Assembly (NCBI GenBank): GCA_027943335.1
Contig: BSBK01008844.1
Coordinates: 62,001-126,000, forward strand
DNA from: Chamaecyparis obtusa
Taxonomy: Eukaryota; Streptophyta; Pinopsida; Cupressales; Cupressaceae
Length of the DNA: 64,000 nt
Direction: 5' to 3'
The notes under the pieces were generated by a model, which had not been told where the DNA came from, searched no databases, and saw only the letters and a program-made list of their open reading frames with translations. The translations under genes were made by a program, and so were the position numbers. Every line of letters begins with the position of its first letter. Position 1 is the stretch's first letter. This document shows, one piece after another, positions 11,742 through 25,520 of the stretch.

Positions 11742-12981
11742 ATGCATTACTTCATTAATGTCTGCCCTGGGAGGAAGATTATAATTTCCATATTTTTGCA
11801 AGCCCTAAAATATTTTCATCATTATCACTCTCCACCTTCACTCTCTCAATTTAGTTCTCTCCCTCTCTACTGCACTCAGCTTAGCCATCCTTACCTATTC
11901 TTTAACAGAGATTCTCCAAAATTTGCAAAATCCTTACCCACTGTCAAATCCTGGCCTATGTCGTGCAAAATGAGAAAAGAAAGTGAAATGAAAAGAAAGT
12001 ATGGATCAAATAGCAAAGGTGCATCAAATCAAATCAATATCACAATATATGTAGAAAATATTGTTAGAGAAAAAAATATTTGTATAAATTAATGGGAAAG
12101 AGTGGGAAGAGCTTCTTGGACCCATGATAGAAACTATTAAGGAATTGCATGATATATTACTCAACTATGGAAGGAATATTATTGATGAACATGGGATTGC
12201 AGCTACATCTATTCAATATACAGAGGAAGATATAGAAAATCTTGTTAATAGAGATATTAATGTGAGAGAAAAGGACATTTCAGAAGAAAATGGTTATCTT
12301 GGTGCCATCCAAGGTATGCCAATTACTCAGGACAAAGAGACAAAGTCCACAGTTAATGGGAAAGAATGTGAAGAGCTTCTTGGACCCATGATAGAAGTTA
12401 CAGATAAGGAGGAAGAGCTAGGAAGGGTAAAACAACAAAGGAAAGAAGTAAGATATGCATGTGTGAGCCTATGGCAGATGATGATGATGAGTACTCACCA
12501 TTTTCTAGTAGCTCAAGTAACAAGTGTTGTGGAATTATCCACATAGCAATGTGAAATGAAGCCTCAAATTGGTTTAGCAGGCAAAGAATTTGGTCGTGCA
12601 CTTCATTCTAGCACCACAAATATTTCTATTAGAAATGCCTATTCATCAATGACCTTGCATTTACGGGACTTGGGAAACCAGGTTACTCATGTTGGGCATT
12701 ATCCCTCAAATGTACGTTCATTGCCACCTTTGGCAAGGTAGTCTCACTCCTCATTTTACAACAAAGGGCAGCCATCTATGGTCCAAGGTTTTAATTCAAC
12801 TGACAAGTGGAGAGCTTCTCAAGGTTCTAATCTCTTTCATAGAGAAGTTCCTGATTCATCTCAAGGTTCTCGTTTAGGTGATCAACACCTTGGAGGTCCA
12901 CAAATAGACCCATTGATTTCCCAAATTGGTAAAAGGGTAGATGAAATTTTGGAAAGAGTATCCCAATTGAAGAGAAATTGA
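11742..12981 (+). pseudogene. Decayed reading frame of unknown family
   Basis: One frame runs from about 12088 to the TGA ending at 12981, interrupted only by TAG at 12544 and TAG at 12739. It encodes a mostly hydrophilic product, including the acidic stretch YTEEDIENLVNRD and a closing helix ISQIGKRVDEILERVSQLKR that looks like a short coiled coil. Near 12460-12540 an alternative frame reads ADDDDDEYSPFSSSSS, which looks more protein-like and suggests a frameshift there. The peptide NGKE(W/C)EELLGPMIE occurs twice (12091 and 12358), an internal duplication with a period of about 267 bases. The 11742-12090 part is a separate short frame with pyrimidine-rich leader-like sequence. No family recognised. 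Confidence 0.4.
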
Positions 12982-14073
12982 AATTCCACTAAGCATAAAG
13001 TTATTGCAGATCCAATGGGTGTATCTCCTCCACTAAAAAATATAACTGCTTCCAAAGACTTGAGTTTAAATGGAGACTGTCTATTCCCAAACATGCCCTA
13101 GTTGAGTAGATGAACTAGATGTTGCTTGAGTAAAGAAGATAGTGGTTTATTAAAGCATCTACATTATCCCACTTGCTATCAGTTACTACTTTTTGAGTGG
13201 CTTGCCAACTTCTTCTGTGCAAGATTTCTATAATATATAATGTCATCATGCAAGTACATGATAGTTTTTGTAAACATTTTCTATTGTAAAGGGTTAGTGA
13301 GCAATATCAAAGAAAAGGTTCTTGCATGTATTATTTAGACACATATCAATTAGGAAACCATTTTTCTCCCATTACAAGGCAGAAATGCCTAGATTCACTT
13401 TGTGGGTATCAATAGGCAGCAAGATGAGGGAAGAAATATTTGAGAAGAGGAAGTACAAATGTTACTGTCCAAAACCATTTCGAGAGTAATATTATTCTCC
13501 TGATTGTAATAAGAAACTCAAAATGCAGAAGACAACAAATAGCTCGGGCATTTATTTCCTATGACCTATGCCAATTTCAGTTCAATTCCTATTGATGATA
13601 TTCGAGCAATGTGTAAAAATAAACTGATGTGTTACTTTAAAATGATGTTGACTAAAATTTATGAACATATGTCAAATATCCATTTTTTCCAAAATTTGAA
13701 ATAGAACCAGTGGTAATATAATCAAATTTGTGAATTTCACATCCAATCAAATTGGATGTTAATCAAAAGTACAACACAATAATATTTTTGAACTGATAAA
13801 CAATCTTAGTCTTACTTCAAACCTACTCTTGTGTATGTGGGTTCTTGGAGGTATCTACTGAGTAATGTGTGGATCTGTAATGTCCCTATCTAGAACCTTA
13901 CTCACTTTGCTTAAAACTCCTAATTAGAATTTGGATTTCTAATGCTTGTTGTGATATTATTTAAGTTTTCCTTGCTCCTTACTAATTAATATTGTAATGA
14001 ATTGGTTATCCTTCCCCTTCTCTCTCTCCTATTCTCTCCCCTTCCCCTTCTCTCCTACTCTGTCCCCTTCCCA

Positions 14074-14076
<3 letters not shown>
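12982..14076. other. No recognisable gene
   Basis: AT-rich sequence with no open frame of note and no splice-bounded exon I could match to a family. Confidence 0.4.

Positions 14077-14131
<55 letters not shown>
14077..14131. repeat. (CT)n microsatellite
   Basis: About 27 CT units inside a longer pyrimidine-rich tract (14009-14200). It yields spurious Ser/Leu frames. Confidence 0.97.
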
Positions 14132-14133
<2 letters not shown>

Positions 14134-14279
14134 TCTCACCTTCTCACTCTCTCTCTTCTTCTCTCAGCCCCCGCCACCTTCTCACTCTCTCTCTTCCTCA
14201 ATGGCTGCCCATGAATTTTTTAAATGGCTGATTGATTTCCTTTGCTTCTTTCAATGGCCATCGATGATTTTTCTGCAAT

Positions 14280-16479
<2,200 letters not shown>

Positions 16480-16559
16480 TAAATATACAAATCTATAAAA
16501 TATGCATATATAACATAAAAGGAAGTGTTGATGCATACTGACAAATAAAATAAGGAAAG

Positions 16560-17162
16560 CTTCTGCTCTCTTGATTTGTAAAATTTTCTCTGCCTTTTCT
16601 TTTTCTTATGTTGCCACCCTCATTCTTGCAGCTAATATAAAAGAATGAAATGAATGATGGAGAAATTGAGAGAAATTTTGGGTAAATAAATAGATATAGA
16701 ACAAAAATATGAATAAAGTTGAGGATAATGAGTTGGGTTTTTCTTAAATAAATGAATACCATCAACCCATTTACAAAATGCAAAAATATATGCTAGAAAT
16801 CTCCAACAATATCATGGTAAAAAGGACATTTAGTATTGGATGTAAAAGTCTTGCCTACATTTATTTCATTCATTGCTTTCTTGACATGCACATCAACCTC
16901 TATATCCACAATAAGTGTTTGAACTATCTCATATCCGTAGTTTGACATAGCCTGTAAGCATAGAAATGAACGATTGAATCATACTGCATTCAAATTTCAT
17001 CTTGTTTGATATTTAAGAGATATTTTACAGTAATCAATTGACAATACACATCAATAAATAAATGAAACTGATATGAATATATCAACCTTTTCAAGTTCTT
17101 CAATAGCTTTAGCAACCTCATTCTTTTGCTCAAAGATATCATCCAAATTCATCTTTGGAACA
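16560..17162 (-). pseudogene. HIR-like: Hypersensitive-induced reaction (HIR/SPFH) gene fragment
   Basis: HIR proteins are membrane-associated SPFH/prohibitin-family proteins linked to plant defence cell death. Three consecutive exons are visible. 17162-17087 encodes VPKMNLDDIFEQKNEVAKAI then EELEK, one Glu short of the usual EEELEK. 16951-16855 encodes [18 protein letters not shown] then [13 protein letters not shown]. 16631-16560 encodes AARMRVAT, a stop where Asn is expected, then EKEKAEKILQIKRAE. The first intron (17086-16952) is GT-AG. The second (16854-16632) has a GC donor (GTAG|GCAAGA) and AG acceptor, and the join keeps the frame. Exons before and after are absent. The 5' end lies about 330 bases from the MYCBP-like exon on the same strand. 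Confidence 0.9.
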
Positions 17163-17495
17163 CTGGAATGAATAACTATAAATCATACATGGAAACAAGG
17201 TAGTTTATAAGAGCAGAGATATTATATGATAATACAAATCACATTAATCTAAAAGACTACTACACCATTTCGAAGATCATATCAATCAAATTAATTTGAA
17301 TCCTCACAAGGAAAATATAACATTCAGGCATCCAAAAATAATGGATGCAAATTCACAAACTAATTTTCTAAAATCAGCATTTCATCATATAAGAGGAACT
17401 GCCAATATTAATATATTATCTCACAAATAGATGAAAATTCACAAATTAATTTTCTAGATTCAGCATTTCATCATATAAGAAGAACTGCCACAGAC

Positions 17496-17568
17496 CTTTT
17501 GTGAGGGTATCAATCACGTCGCTTGACTCTAAATATTTCCTAAAAGCTTCCTTCTTGGATTCATTTGC
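17496..17568 (-). pseudogene. MYCBP-like: Single exon of a c-Myc-binding-protein-like gene
   Basis: This 73-base exon is bounded by an AG acceptor (GGTAG) and a GT donor (AAAAG|GTCTG). It encodes ANESKKEAFRKYLESSDVI then DTLTK, which matches the start of the small MYCBP/AMY-1 family (…FRKYLE.SGV.D.LTKVLV.LYE). The rest of the gene is not found nearby. Too short to act alone; read as a captured exon. Confidence 0.75.
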
Positions 17569-18449
17569 CTACCATATAAGGATGACAAGCATTATCATAG
17601 AGCCTAAATGTTCAGTTCTTGTCATTGAATTCATGCATACAATCATCTACAATTGCAGCACTAAAATAAATGATTTTTGAGCACATAAGGATTGTTTTCT
17701 TAAGTAAATCCTAAGGGGACAACAAGTAAATTTATTCACGTGGGTGTATTAGGCTATTAGCTATAGAATATCTATGCTACTTATAGATCCAACTAATATC
17801 TGATTTAACACTTCACCTAGTCAAAAACACAAACCAATGAAATTATCCACATTAGGCCAAGAGAGGTTGACACATTCAATACGAGAATACTTACACAAAA
17901 TGAAGCCGAATCATGCCAGACAATGAAAATGAGAAGTTGACTATTGGCCCTTCTAGTTTTTTATTTGATAGTTTCCTGACAATGACACATTCAAAATGCA
18001 CTTAAGAGAAAATACCTAGAATGAATGAAATTAATTAAATAATGGTGTGTTAGTTTGAGCTTCACTTGGTTCTGAGAATACTTTAATATTCTCTACTTAA
18101 CAAGGCCAACCAAGTGAAGGTGGAAGCTCATTTGGCCTCACCCCTCCACCCCTCCCTCCCCCTAACATCAATCTAAATTCCCCATTAACATCTAATTACA
18201 CACTTCATTCATCCATTTATGAACTATAACATTCAATCAATACAATCACATAACATTCATTACTATGATATAACATTCATTAATACGCAGCACTAATCAA
18301 GAATTCATTAACACATAAAAATATTCATTAACATGGCATATAATTCAATATTAATACACAACATTCATAGATAATTACTTAAAACAACATTCTTTCATTA
18401 TCCAACAAAGTTAATCAAACAAGTTTTATCAAAGAGCATATTTAAGAAA
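17569..18449. other. Non-coding; one imperfect hairpin
   Basis: No gene seen. At 18057-18129 the arm GAGCTTCACTTGGTT pairs with AACCAAGTGAAG..GAAGCTC (one 7-base interruption), and the loop contains a second dyad (GAGAATA/TATTCTC). It could be a small foldback element or part of the CACTA subterminal region. Confidence 0.5.
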
Positions 18450-20420
18450 TCATTTCTTTTTTAGGTTTTTCTTAGATTTCTTATTTAGGTAAAGGCTGAT
18501 AGGACCATCAATATTATCTTCCTCCTCTTATGGTTCTGATCTCAAATTATGATGCTTCATCATGTCTTGAGGAGGACGATGTTGCTGCACTAAAGGGGGG
18601 TCTGCTGCAATAACAAGTAAATGGGTTAAATTCACATACTTTTTTGTACTATTACATGTATTTCATTAACTAGTAGAACATAACATGCATTTTTCTTTAC
18701 CTGAAAAATGCCACATCATCATGTACAATAACATTTTGATCTTCCACCACCTCAACATGCTCAACATGCTCTAAAATATTCAAAAAAAGGTTACACGACC
18801 AATTGCAATTAAAGATGTTAAATTCTATTAATAATTACATAATTTATTTTCAATAGAAAATTAATACCTCCAATACTATGATGCACATCATGGCCTTCAT
18901 CACGCCCAGGTTCTGTGGTACGATTTGAAGGCTGTAGTGAAATGTCATGCACATTGTTATCATGAAAGAGTCAATTTATTTTTGAAATTAACTATTCAAT
19001 TTGATTTACTTTTCATTTGACCAATTTACCTATGTCTCATCTGGTGCAACAGATTCTTCCTTATGGCTTTGGGATGCTTGGCGTAGGCATGCAGCCATGA
19101 CTGCATAGCCTTCCTTCAAGGCTATTCTCTTGTCTTCATCCGTGGGCTCTACATTGAATTCTATGCCCTTTATTTTTTGTTTGATATCATCACTTTACAT
19201 TTATGATTTGATTAAACATAATTGTTTGCAACCTTATATATAAAAATTTGATATGAAATTCCAATTCTACTACTTACAAGTCGAGAGTGAAGTTTCATAT
19301 AGCCACAAGAGCCAAGTTTGTGTTGGCCAACCTTTGTTAATCTCGCTTGTGTGGCTTTTGATGTGTCTTGCAATCTATGAAAATTTTGAAACATGTTAGA
19401 TTATATATTTACAAGGATCACTAATTAGTGCATGATTACATTCTACTTAATACTATCATGACATACCTTCTTTTGTCATCTTTTGGTTGAATTCCACTAC
19501 CCTTTAGCCTTTTCTCTTTTGCATCTTCTATTATTTCATTCCACTCCATCAGTGGAATCATAGGAGGATGCTCGTACTTTGGGTTCTCCTTTAGACCCCT
19601 TCTATATTGGTCCCTCACAGTCTTTAAATGTTTGCATGCTCTTGTAAGAATCTTGCCTCTGTCAAAACTTTTAATTCCAAAGAGGTCCTCTAAAGATTTA
19701 ATGAGCTGATTTTTTAAGTCAGCGTCCTAATCATTCCACCTTTTTTGAAAAAATAAAATTGTTAGCTATCATAACTTTAATATAGTACAATATATGGAAG
19801 ATAAGAAAAATATTGTACCAATATTGTGAAGCTACGTACCTTTTATGTATGGTGAGCCCAAATAGCTTCAATGTCATTTCAAAAAGATGTTCATAAAAAA
19901 TATCATTTCCTAAAAAAATAGCATGGGATTATCAGTCCAAAATGAGTTATGTATAAGTAAACTACAATTACACTTTAAAAAAATAAAAATTTTAGAGCAC
20001 CTGGAAGCTTTGGTACTTTTAATGGAACCATATTGTTCTTGTTCATCAACAATGTCCCCGCAAATGAACCGGTACTAGTAACACGGGCTGATCCAAGAAA
20101 TGGTTGATCTTCACTAGTATTGGTCTAATATGTTCTTGTACCAGGTGTAGGTGTATCTATTAGTACACAAAATAGGTCCATACAGTGTATAAAATTCACA
20201 CAAGAAAAATAATCAATTCATGATTAGCACATAACAAAATATAGAAAAATAATGTTTTACCAGTTGTAGATGGTATAGAGGAAGATGTCTACAAGCACCT
20301 TGTTGCGGACAATGCAGTCGTCGAATGCGGAATGCTAACCAAAGGAGGTGTCTCCACTTCATTATGATTTGTAGAATACATTATTAGAAAAGACATTTGC
20401 AATGGATAAATATTAAATGG
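18450..20420 (-). pseudogene. CACTA second gene: Transposase_24 portion
   Basis: Exons read on the minus strand include ETPPLVSIPHSTT (about 20350), a Ser/Thr-rich exon ending MVPLKVPKLPG (about 20000), KWND.DADLKNQLIKSLEDL and RDQYRRGLKENP...PMIPLMEW (19740-19480), TQARLTKVGQHKLGSCGYMK (about 19300), EPTDEDKRIALKEGYAVMAA (about 19150-19030), an EHVEHVEVVED exon (about 18770-18690) and a terminal basic exon ending KKSKKNLKKK with TGA at 18452-18450. The GQHKLGSGGY-type motif and following helices are those of plant Transposase_24 (Ptta/En/Spm) proteins. Scattered TAG/TAA codons show decay. The basic C-terminus could be a nuclear signal. Confidence 0.7.
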
Positions 20421-20639
20421 GGTACTAGAAGCATCCCAAACATAAGTTGAGTCAATAATGCATACAAAGGTTAAATCAATGGTTAAAGGTTTAAGGATTA
20501 TTTACATGAAGGTTGTGCAATGCTACAATCCTCACCATGTTGATGACATTTCACACATGTCAAAAAAATTTGTAAGGAGAACACATCATATTTTAGATCA
20601 TGATCCATAAGATAGTATAAAATATAAACATCTATTAAA

Positions 20640-20890
20640 CTTTAATTATTGCTTAAGATTAATTACTGCTCACATTAATAGAATTGACTCTACGTGTCAA
20701 TTCTGTTTTGAGTTCCTTTGACTCTTCAGTTTCATTTTCTTCCATTAGAAGGTTAAGAATTTCATTACCATATTTAGTTTTTATTTGAGTAGCCATGAAT
20801 AAATGGTTAGATTTAGATTCTACGTCATCTCTAAATGTCACGTCAACTTCAAATCGAAATAGATCTACTACCTCTTTTTCTTTTCTCTAT
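20640..20890 (-). pseudogene. Linking exon between SET and Transposase_24 parts
   Basis: The frame reads EVVDLFRFEVDVTFRDDVES then KSNHLFMATQIKTKYG and a Glu/Lys-rich helix (MEENETEESKELKTELTRRV). It is open for about 75 codons and ends near a candidate donor at about 20660. A small upstream exon (21080-21027) lies between TCATAG and GTAAAC and encodes GDMDIPPQDTGGDVPHSTLS. Both have plausible splice borders and sit between the SET exon and the Transposase_24 exons, supporting a single transcript. Confidence 0.5.
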
Positions 20891-21179
20891 CAATAAGTAT
20901 CAAGTTGTGACATCAATATCAGTAAAATTCTATCAAAATAACTCCAAAGCCATAAAGAAAATAACATAATAATATGACATTTGTTTCTATATAATTTTTA
21001 GAATTACACTAATTAAGGTTTACCTTTGTTGAAGAAAGTGTACTATGAGGAACATCCCCGCCTGTATCTTGAGGTGGAATATCCATGTCGCCCTATGACA
21101 AAGATTAGTAATTCTTAGCAATCAAAAGCGATTGGAGTCAATATTAATTGGAGATAATTAGTTTAAATGTTATACTTAC

Positions 21180-21968
21180 CAATCCTATGATAGGGAATTT
21201 TTTTTTATCTACACGATTCAAATTGTAATCTAGTAGAAGCTCTTCCCCTGCATTTATTGATTTTATCGCACATACAAATACACGATTTCCCTCATGTGCC
21301 TCGAATATACAATTTGGCTTCTTATTAGTTGACACGAGTCAAGAACTATTTATAAAACCTACAATATTCCCTATTGCTTTTGGCCTTCCATCAATATACA
21401 TAGTGAGGCTTTTAGTTTGATCATTTTCTTTGCATTGTATATAATTTCTTGACAATGCATACCTACACATACTTTCTTTATATTGCACAATCCACATCCA
21501 ATTCTTGTAATTGTAACAAGGTCCTACATACTCCATCAATTCAACAACTTGATTATAATTGACCTTTATGCCATCCATGGAAAATAAGCCCAAACCATGT
21601 AATGAATATGGAGCTATGTGATATATCCTTTTGTTAACAGAAAAATAAGTATTAACTGGAGGTAGTTCCTTGGGTACCCATTCTTTCTGAAGATATGTGT
21701 ACCTTAAGGGAACCTTCATGTCACCTTTGGTATCATTATCATAAGAACATGACCCCCCCTTAGCAAGGAAAAATTACGTTCGTTTATCAAATTTTCTTCT
21801 AATCTTTTGACCTCTAGTTGATCTCCCTATTTTAGACCTACTAGATGTCTTACTTTTGTCTTCTATTCCCACATTTTCCTCACTTGAGGAAGACAGATCA
21901 GACAAATACCTATTTGGTGATACTTGCAATCCATCAAATGAGATACATAGTAGGATCTATATATTTTT
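21180..21968 (-). pseudogene. SET-domain exon inside the CACTA element
   Basis: The exon lies between acceptor TTATTCAG and donor GG(ATTG)|GTAAGT. It begins with a Ser/acidic stretch (YLSDLSSSSEENVG) and a basic, NLS-like run (SKIGRSTRGQKIRRKFDKR), then the SET domain: HGLGLFSMDGI (21600-21570), VELMEYVGPC, RPKAIGNIVGFINSS (about 21385-21342), KKPNCIFEAH, and AGEELLLDYN (about 21235). These match the SET order of G.G.F, Y.G, N..RFINH...PNC and GEEL..DY; the usual His after FIN is Ser here, and no post-SET Cys cluster is visible. SET proteins methylate lysines, usually on histones, using S-adenosylmethionine. TAA at 21776-21774 and TGA at 21341-21339 (perhaps a decayed CGA) interrupt this copy. 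Confidence 0.85.
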
Positions 21969-22245
21969 CTGAATAAAGAGAAGGAAACCAAATAATAAAT
22001 TATACTTGTCGATCCATGTGAAAGGTGTTAAATTTCCTGCATATGTAAACCATTTATCTTAAGTTCACCAAAAATTACATGATATGTAAGCTAAAAATTA
22101 CATAGAAGTCAAAATTTACATGATTCAAAATATACTCCATGACTATAGAGTTCAACACATAATAACTTAATTCAAATTTCTATGAATAAATCAATACCTC
22201 ATATGTGCCATTTATAATACCTTGACATACATTTCATTGATCATG

Positions 22246-22494
22246 TTATTCATCATCCTCCTCATCCATGTCATCATCATGACTATCATCATCATCATGA
22301 TGACTACTATCATCATCACCATCATCATCACCATCATCATGACTATCATCATCATGACCATCATCTTCATGACCATCATCAGCATCACCAGAATCATCAT
22401 CATTTTCTTCTTCTTCTTCTTCATTGTGTAACAGTCGTCCGTGATCATCATTTACTTCGTCTTCTAATTCTTTAGTATCTTCTTCTTCCATCAT
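22246..22494 (-). repeat. GAT/GAC-rich simple repeat coding an Asp/His tail
   Basis: A trinucleotide-like repeat of (CATCAT), (GACTAT) and related units encodes EEEEEEN then runs of DD, HDD and GDDD. It is in frame with the TPase C-terminus after one TAG, so it is either a true acidic tail or a microsatellite grown within the last exon. Confidence 0.7.
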
Positions 22495-22611
22495 ATTATA
22501 CTATATTGGCCTTCCTCTTGGATCATGTATAACAACAAATTACCAACCCGGTTTATGTGGAATGGCAAAGTAAAACACTTGCTCACATTGGTTTCGAAGA
22601 ACATAGGGCTC

Positions 22612-23092
22612 TGTTGGTGTAATTAAATATTTACTAATTACACTTACTTAAGTTTACTTAGGATAATGCATTTCTATATTAGTTTATATTGTGACACCTA
22701 ATATTTTGCATTTCATTTTAGCACATGGTTATGAGAATTTCCACTTTAGGTGTAATAGTTGTCATCACATACCTCTTTGTGTGTGAGATCCACCTTTAGT
22801 GCTCTTATCACATTATCATCCTCTCATTGTTGCACATGCTTCACATACTTTCATGTACAATGGAGGATGATCCACCTTTGGTGGACATGTGATTCCACCT
22901 AGTGTGGGTGATATCTTATCATTTCCTTATCATGTAGTCTTATTGCATTGCCTATGTATTTAGGCACTCCTACTTTGTAATCAATTCAATTGGCTATAAT
23001 CAATTATTTGATCACTTTGCCTATCTCTCTTGTGCTATCTCTTGAGCTTCTAGATCTTGGAATTTATTCTTTTCCTTAGGAAAATTCTTACA
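22612..23092 (+). repeat. 5' LTR of the inserted element
   Basis: Same length as the 3' LTR at 25521-26001. TATTTAGGC near 22968 and the AT-rich 5' third are typical LTR sequence. Confidence 0.93.
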
Positions 23093-23140
23093 TGGTATCA
23101 GAGTGATAAGAAAATTCTTACATGGTATCAGAGCCATAAG
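23081..23140 (+). repeat. 30-bp tandem duplication of the LTR/PBS junction
   Basis: AAAATTCTTACATGGTATCA plus ten bases occurs twice in a row (23081-23110 and 23111-23140). The copies differ at two bases: the first ends GAGTGATAAG, the second GAGCCATAAG. The second keeps the better match to initiator-Met tRNA (TGGTATCAGAGC). Confidence 0.95.
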
Positions 23141-23918
23141 AGTTTCATTACATAGCCTATTTTGAGAGATTTTTATTGCAGTTCAAAGTTGGAGCTTGTT
23201 GGTTCAAATCAGAGGTTGGCATCACATTAAGGAGGTCCCAAAACCCCTAAATTGAATTTTGTTTAATCCAAATCAAACATCTGAAGCCAAATCTAGAGCC
23301 ATTTGAATTTTCAAAGTTCGACGGCGGTGATTTAGAAAAAATAATTTCAGAGGCGATTTGCAAACAGCGATATCTCAGTCATTCAAACTCCTTGTTTTGA
23401 GCAATTTTTTTTGTTTTGAGGTAGAATTTCATGATCTACACAATGGTGCAGGTGATTTCTAATCTTTATTTCTGATGTTTTCTGAAAATCACAAATCCTG
23501 ATTTTTACAACTTTAGAGGCTTCATTTGGGCTCATATGGACACATTTTCAAGTGCTATTTTTTTTTAAAGTTCATGATTTTTTATCTACTTTCCAGATTT
23601 GGTATCAATTTGGAAAAATTTTGAGTAGACATAGAACTTTCAAAATTTAGTCTATTTTGGCCTATTTTTGGCACTTGTAATTTGTTGGATCCTTGAGTGG
23701 TATTGTGTCTTAATTGTATGAGTCTACCATAGCTTCATATTTTCTGTTGTAATCATCAAAATTAGAAGTCCACTTTGGTTCATTTTGGCAAGTGGCAATT
23801 GCACACGCACTATATATAAAGTGTCAAAATCATCTATTTTGGGGGTGTTCTTTGGCTCATTGCATTTTGGGGGGTGCATTGATTTTTTGGTCTCATTGTT
23901 TCTTGTGAGAAGTACATC

Positions 23919-24953
23919 ATGGATGGTTTAATTAAGTTGACAAGAGAAAACTATAAGCAATGGAGTGAATAGGTTCTTGCTCATTTTAGTGAGCATAACC
24001 TATTACCCTATTTGTATGAGTATAGACCTAAAAGTCCTTCTTACAATTGTGAGTCTTACTCAAAAGTTGTTAAGGTTATCTATTTGAATATGGATATGGA
24101 TGTTATGGATTCCCTTGATGACTATGAAGATGAAATAATGAATATTCCTAATCTTTGGACTTTTATTTGGTAATTGTATGGAGATCCACATATTCCTCCA
24201 CTTCCAAAACGTCCAGAACCTCTAGTTGCAGCTCCTTCTCCTATTGATATCACATCTAGTGTTTCTCTTGATGATTCTTGTCTTCCTATAGCCATTGGCT
24301 CTTCTGATTCAGTACATTAGGATATTCATTGTCTTCCAGACTTGCTTCCATGGGATGTCTACTTGACACACATTGCAGGTTTGTTTATGGAGTCCTACAT
24401 TTCAGATTTGGGAGACTTCATTGATGATATTCATCTTCTCTTTGTTGAAGATGATCCTTCTTTAGTTGTTTTGAGGGAGTATGTTGACCCTCATCTTCAT
24501 TCTCCACTTGATCCTTCTTTCGAGATTGACATGATTGTGGATCGTTTGATACAAAATTTGGAGGAGGTCTCTTTAACTTCAGAGAAGACATTTGACTCTT
24601 TGGAGATTGGTTTTCATGAGTCTCAAAGTTCACTTGAGATGTCACATTACATGGTTCAGGTTGACCATACTCATGTGTTGGAGATTCCTTTTCAGTTTCC
24701 TGAGACATCATAGATTTTGAGTATTCTTCCTAGAGATTGGGGAGGATTCATTGATACACCTATGGACTTGTTTCTTCCTAAGGGGAGGAACACTATTCCA
24801 TTTTCTTGGTGTAGTTTCTATATTGATCCAGGCACACCTATCATGGGTGTACATTCTACATTGAGGGGGGGCTTTCTTGATTCTCTTCCATCTTCTTCAT
24901 TTGAGGAAGTATCTTTTTATTTGGAGTTTGATCCAAATTCTTACATGTATTAG
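23919..24953 (+). pseudogene. Gag-like frame of the inserted LTR element
   Basis: One frame runs for about 345 codons from ATG 23919 to TAG 24951, broken by TAG after codon 17, TAA near 24170, TAG near 24318 and TAG near 24712. It starts MDGLIKLTRENYKQWSE, like the ENYxxW start of Copia Gag, then becomes Pro-, Asp- and Ser-rich without a zinc knuckle or protease motif. The frame is far more open than chance, so it was probably coding when the element amplified. Confidence 0.55.
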
Positions 24954-25510
24954 TTACCATTGGTTCTTCATTTGTCACCTTCTATTGAGCTTATTTCTAA
25001 TTGGTTCATGGAATCTTCATCAATCAAGGACATGGTGTCATATGAGCATACTTCAAAGACATCATACTTCATTTAGATTCCCCTTCCTACTTCCTATCCA
25101 CAATGGGAAGCCTTCTTACATCTATACTTAGTGTATCTTCTTCCTAAGAGGAGAAATGTTGTTTGTAGGCATTGGAATATGTTTTGTTTTCAAGCACTTA
25201 CCATCCTTGGAGGAGATTACTCATTATGGGGGGGATATCATGTCTCCTTTTTTCCTTCCTTTGGGGGGATGTTTTATTGTATATGCTTGATGTATGTCAT
25301 AATTGGGGGGTCTTGATTATTCCATCCATGCATGCATCTTGTATTCATCTCTCTTTTGGGGGGAGGGTTTTTCCCATGAGGTTTTCCCTCTTTCTCCACT
25401 TTATGAGAGATTGCATTGTTCTTGTATTTTGTACATGGGTACCTAACATGGCCTAGTAGTCAGGACCCATCTTGCATTGTGAGCTTAAGTGCATTCCCCT
25501 AAGTTGCACT

Positions 25511-25520
25511 TAAGGGGGGG
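25511..25520 (+). promoter_or_regulatory. Polypurine tract
   Basis: TAAGGGGGGG lies directly against the 3' LTR, the expected place for plus-strand priming. Confidence 0.85.

Noticed and set aside
21180..21968. SET exon as an ordinary host gene unrelated to the CACTA
   Set aside because: It lies between TPase and Transposase_24 exons on the same strand with splice borders leading onward; no host exons or insertion borders are seen. Kept as a possibility to test.
22222..22431. Plus-strand Ile/Thr-rich frame
   Set aside because: Antisense of the Asp/His-rich tail of the TPase.
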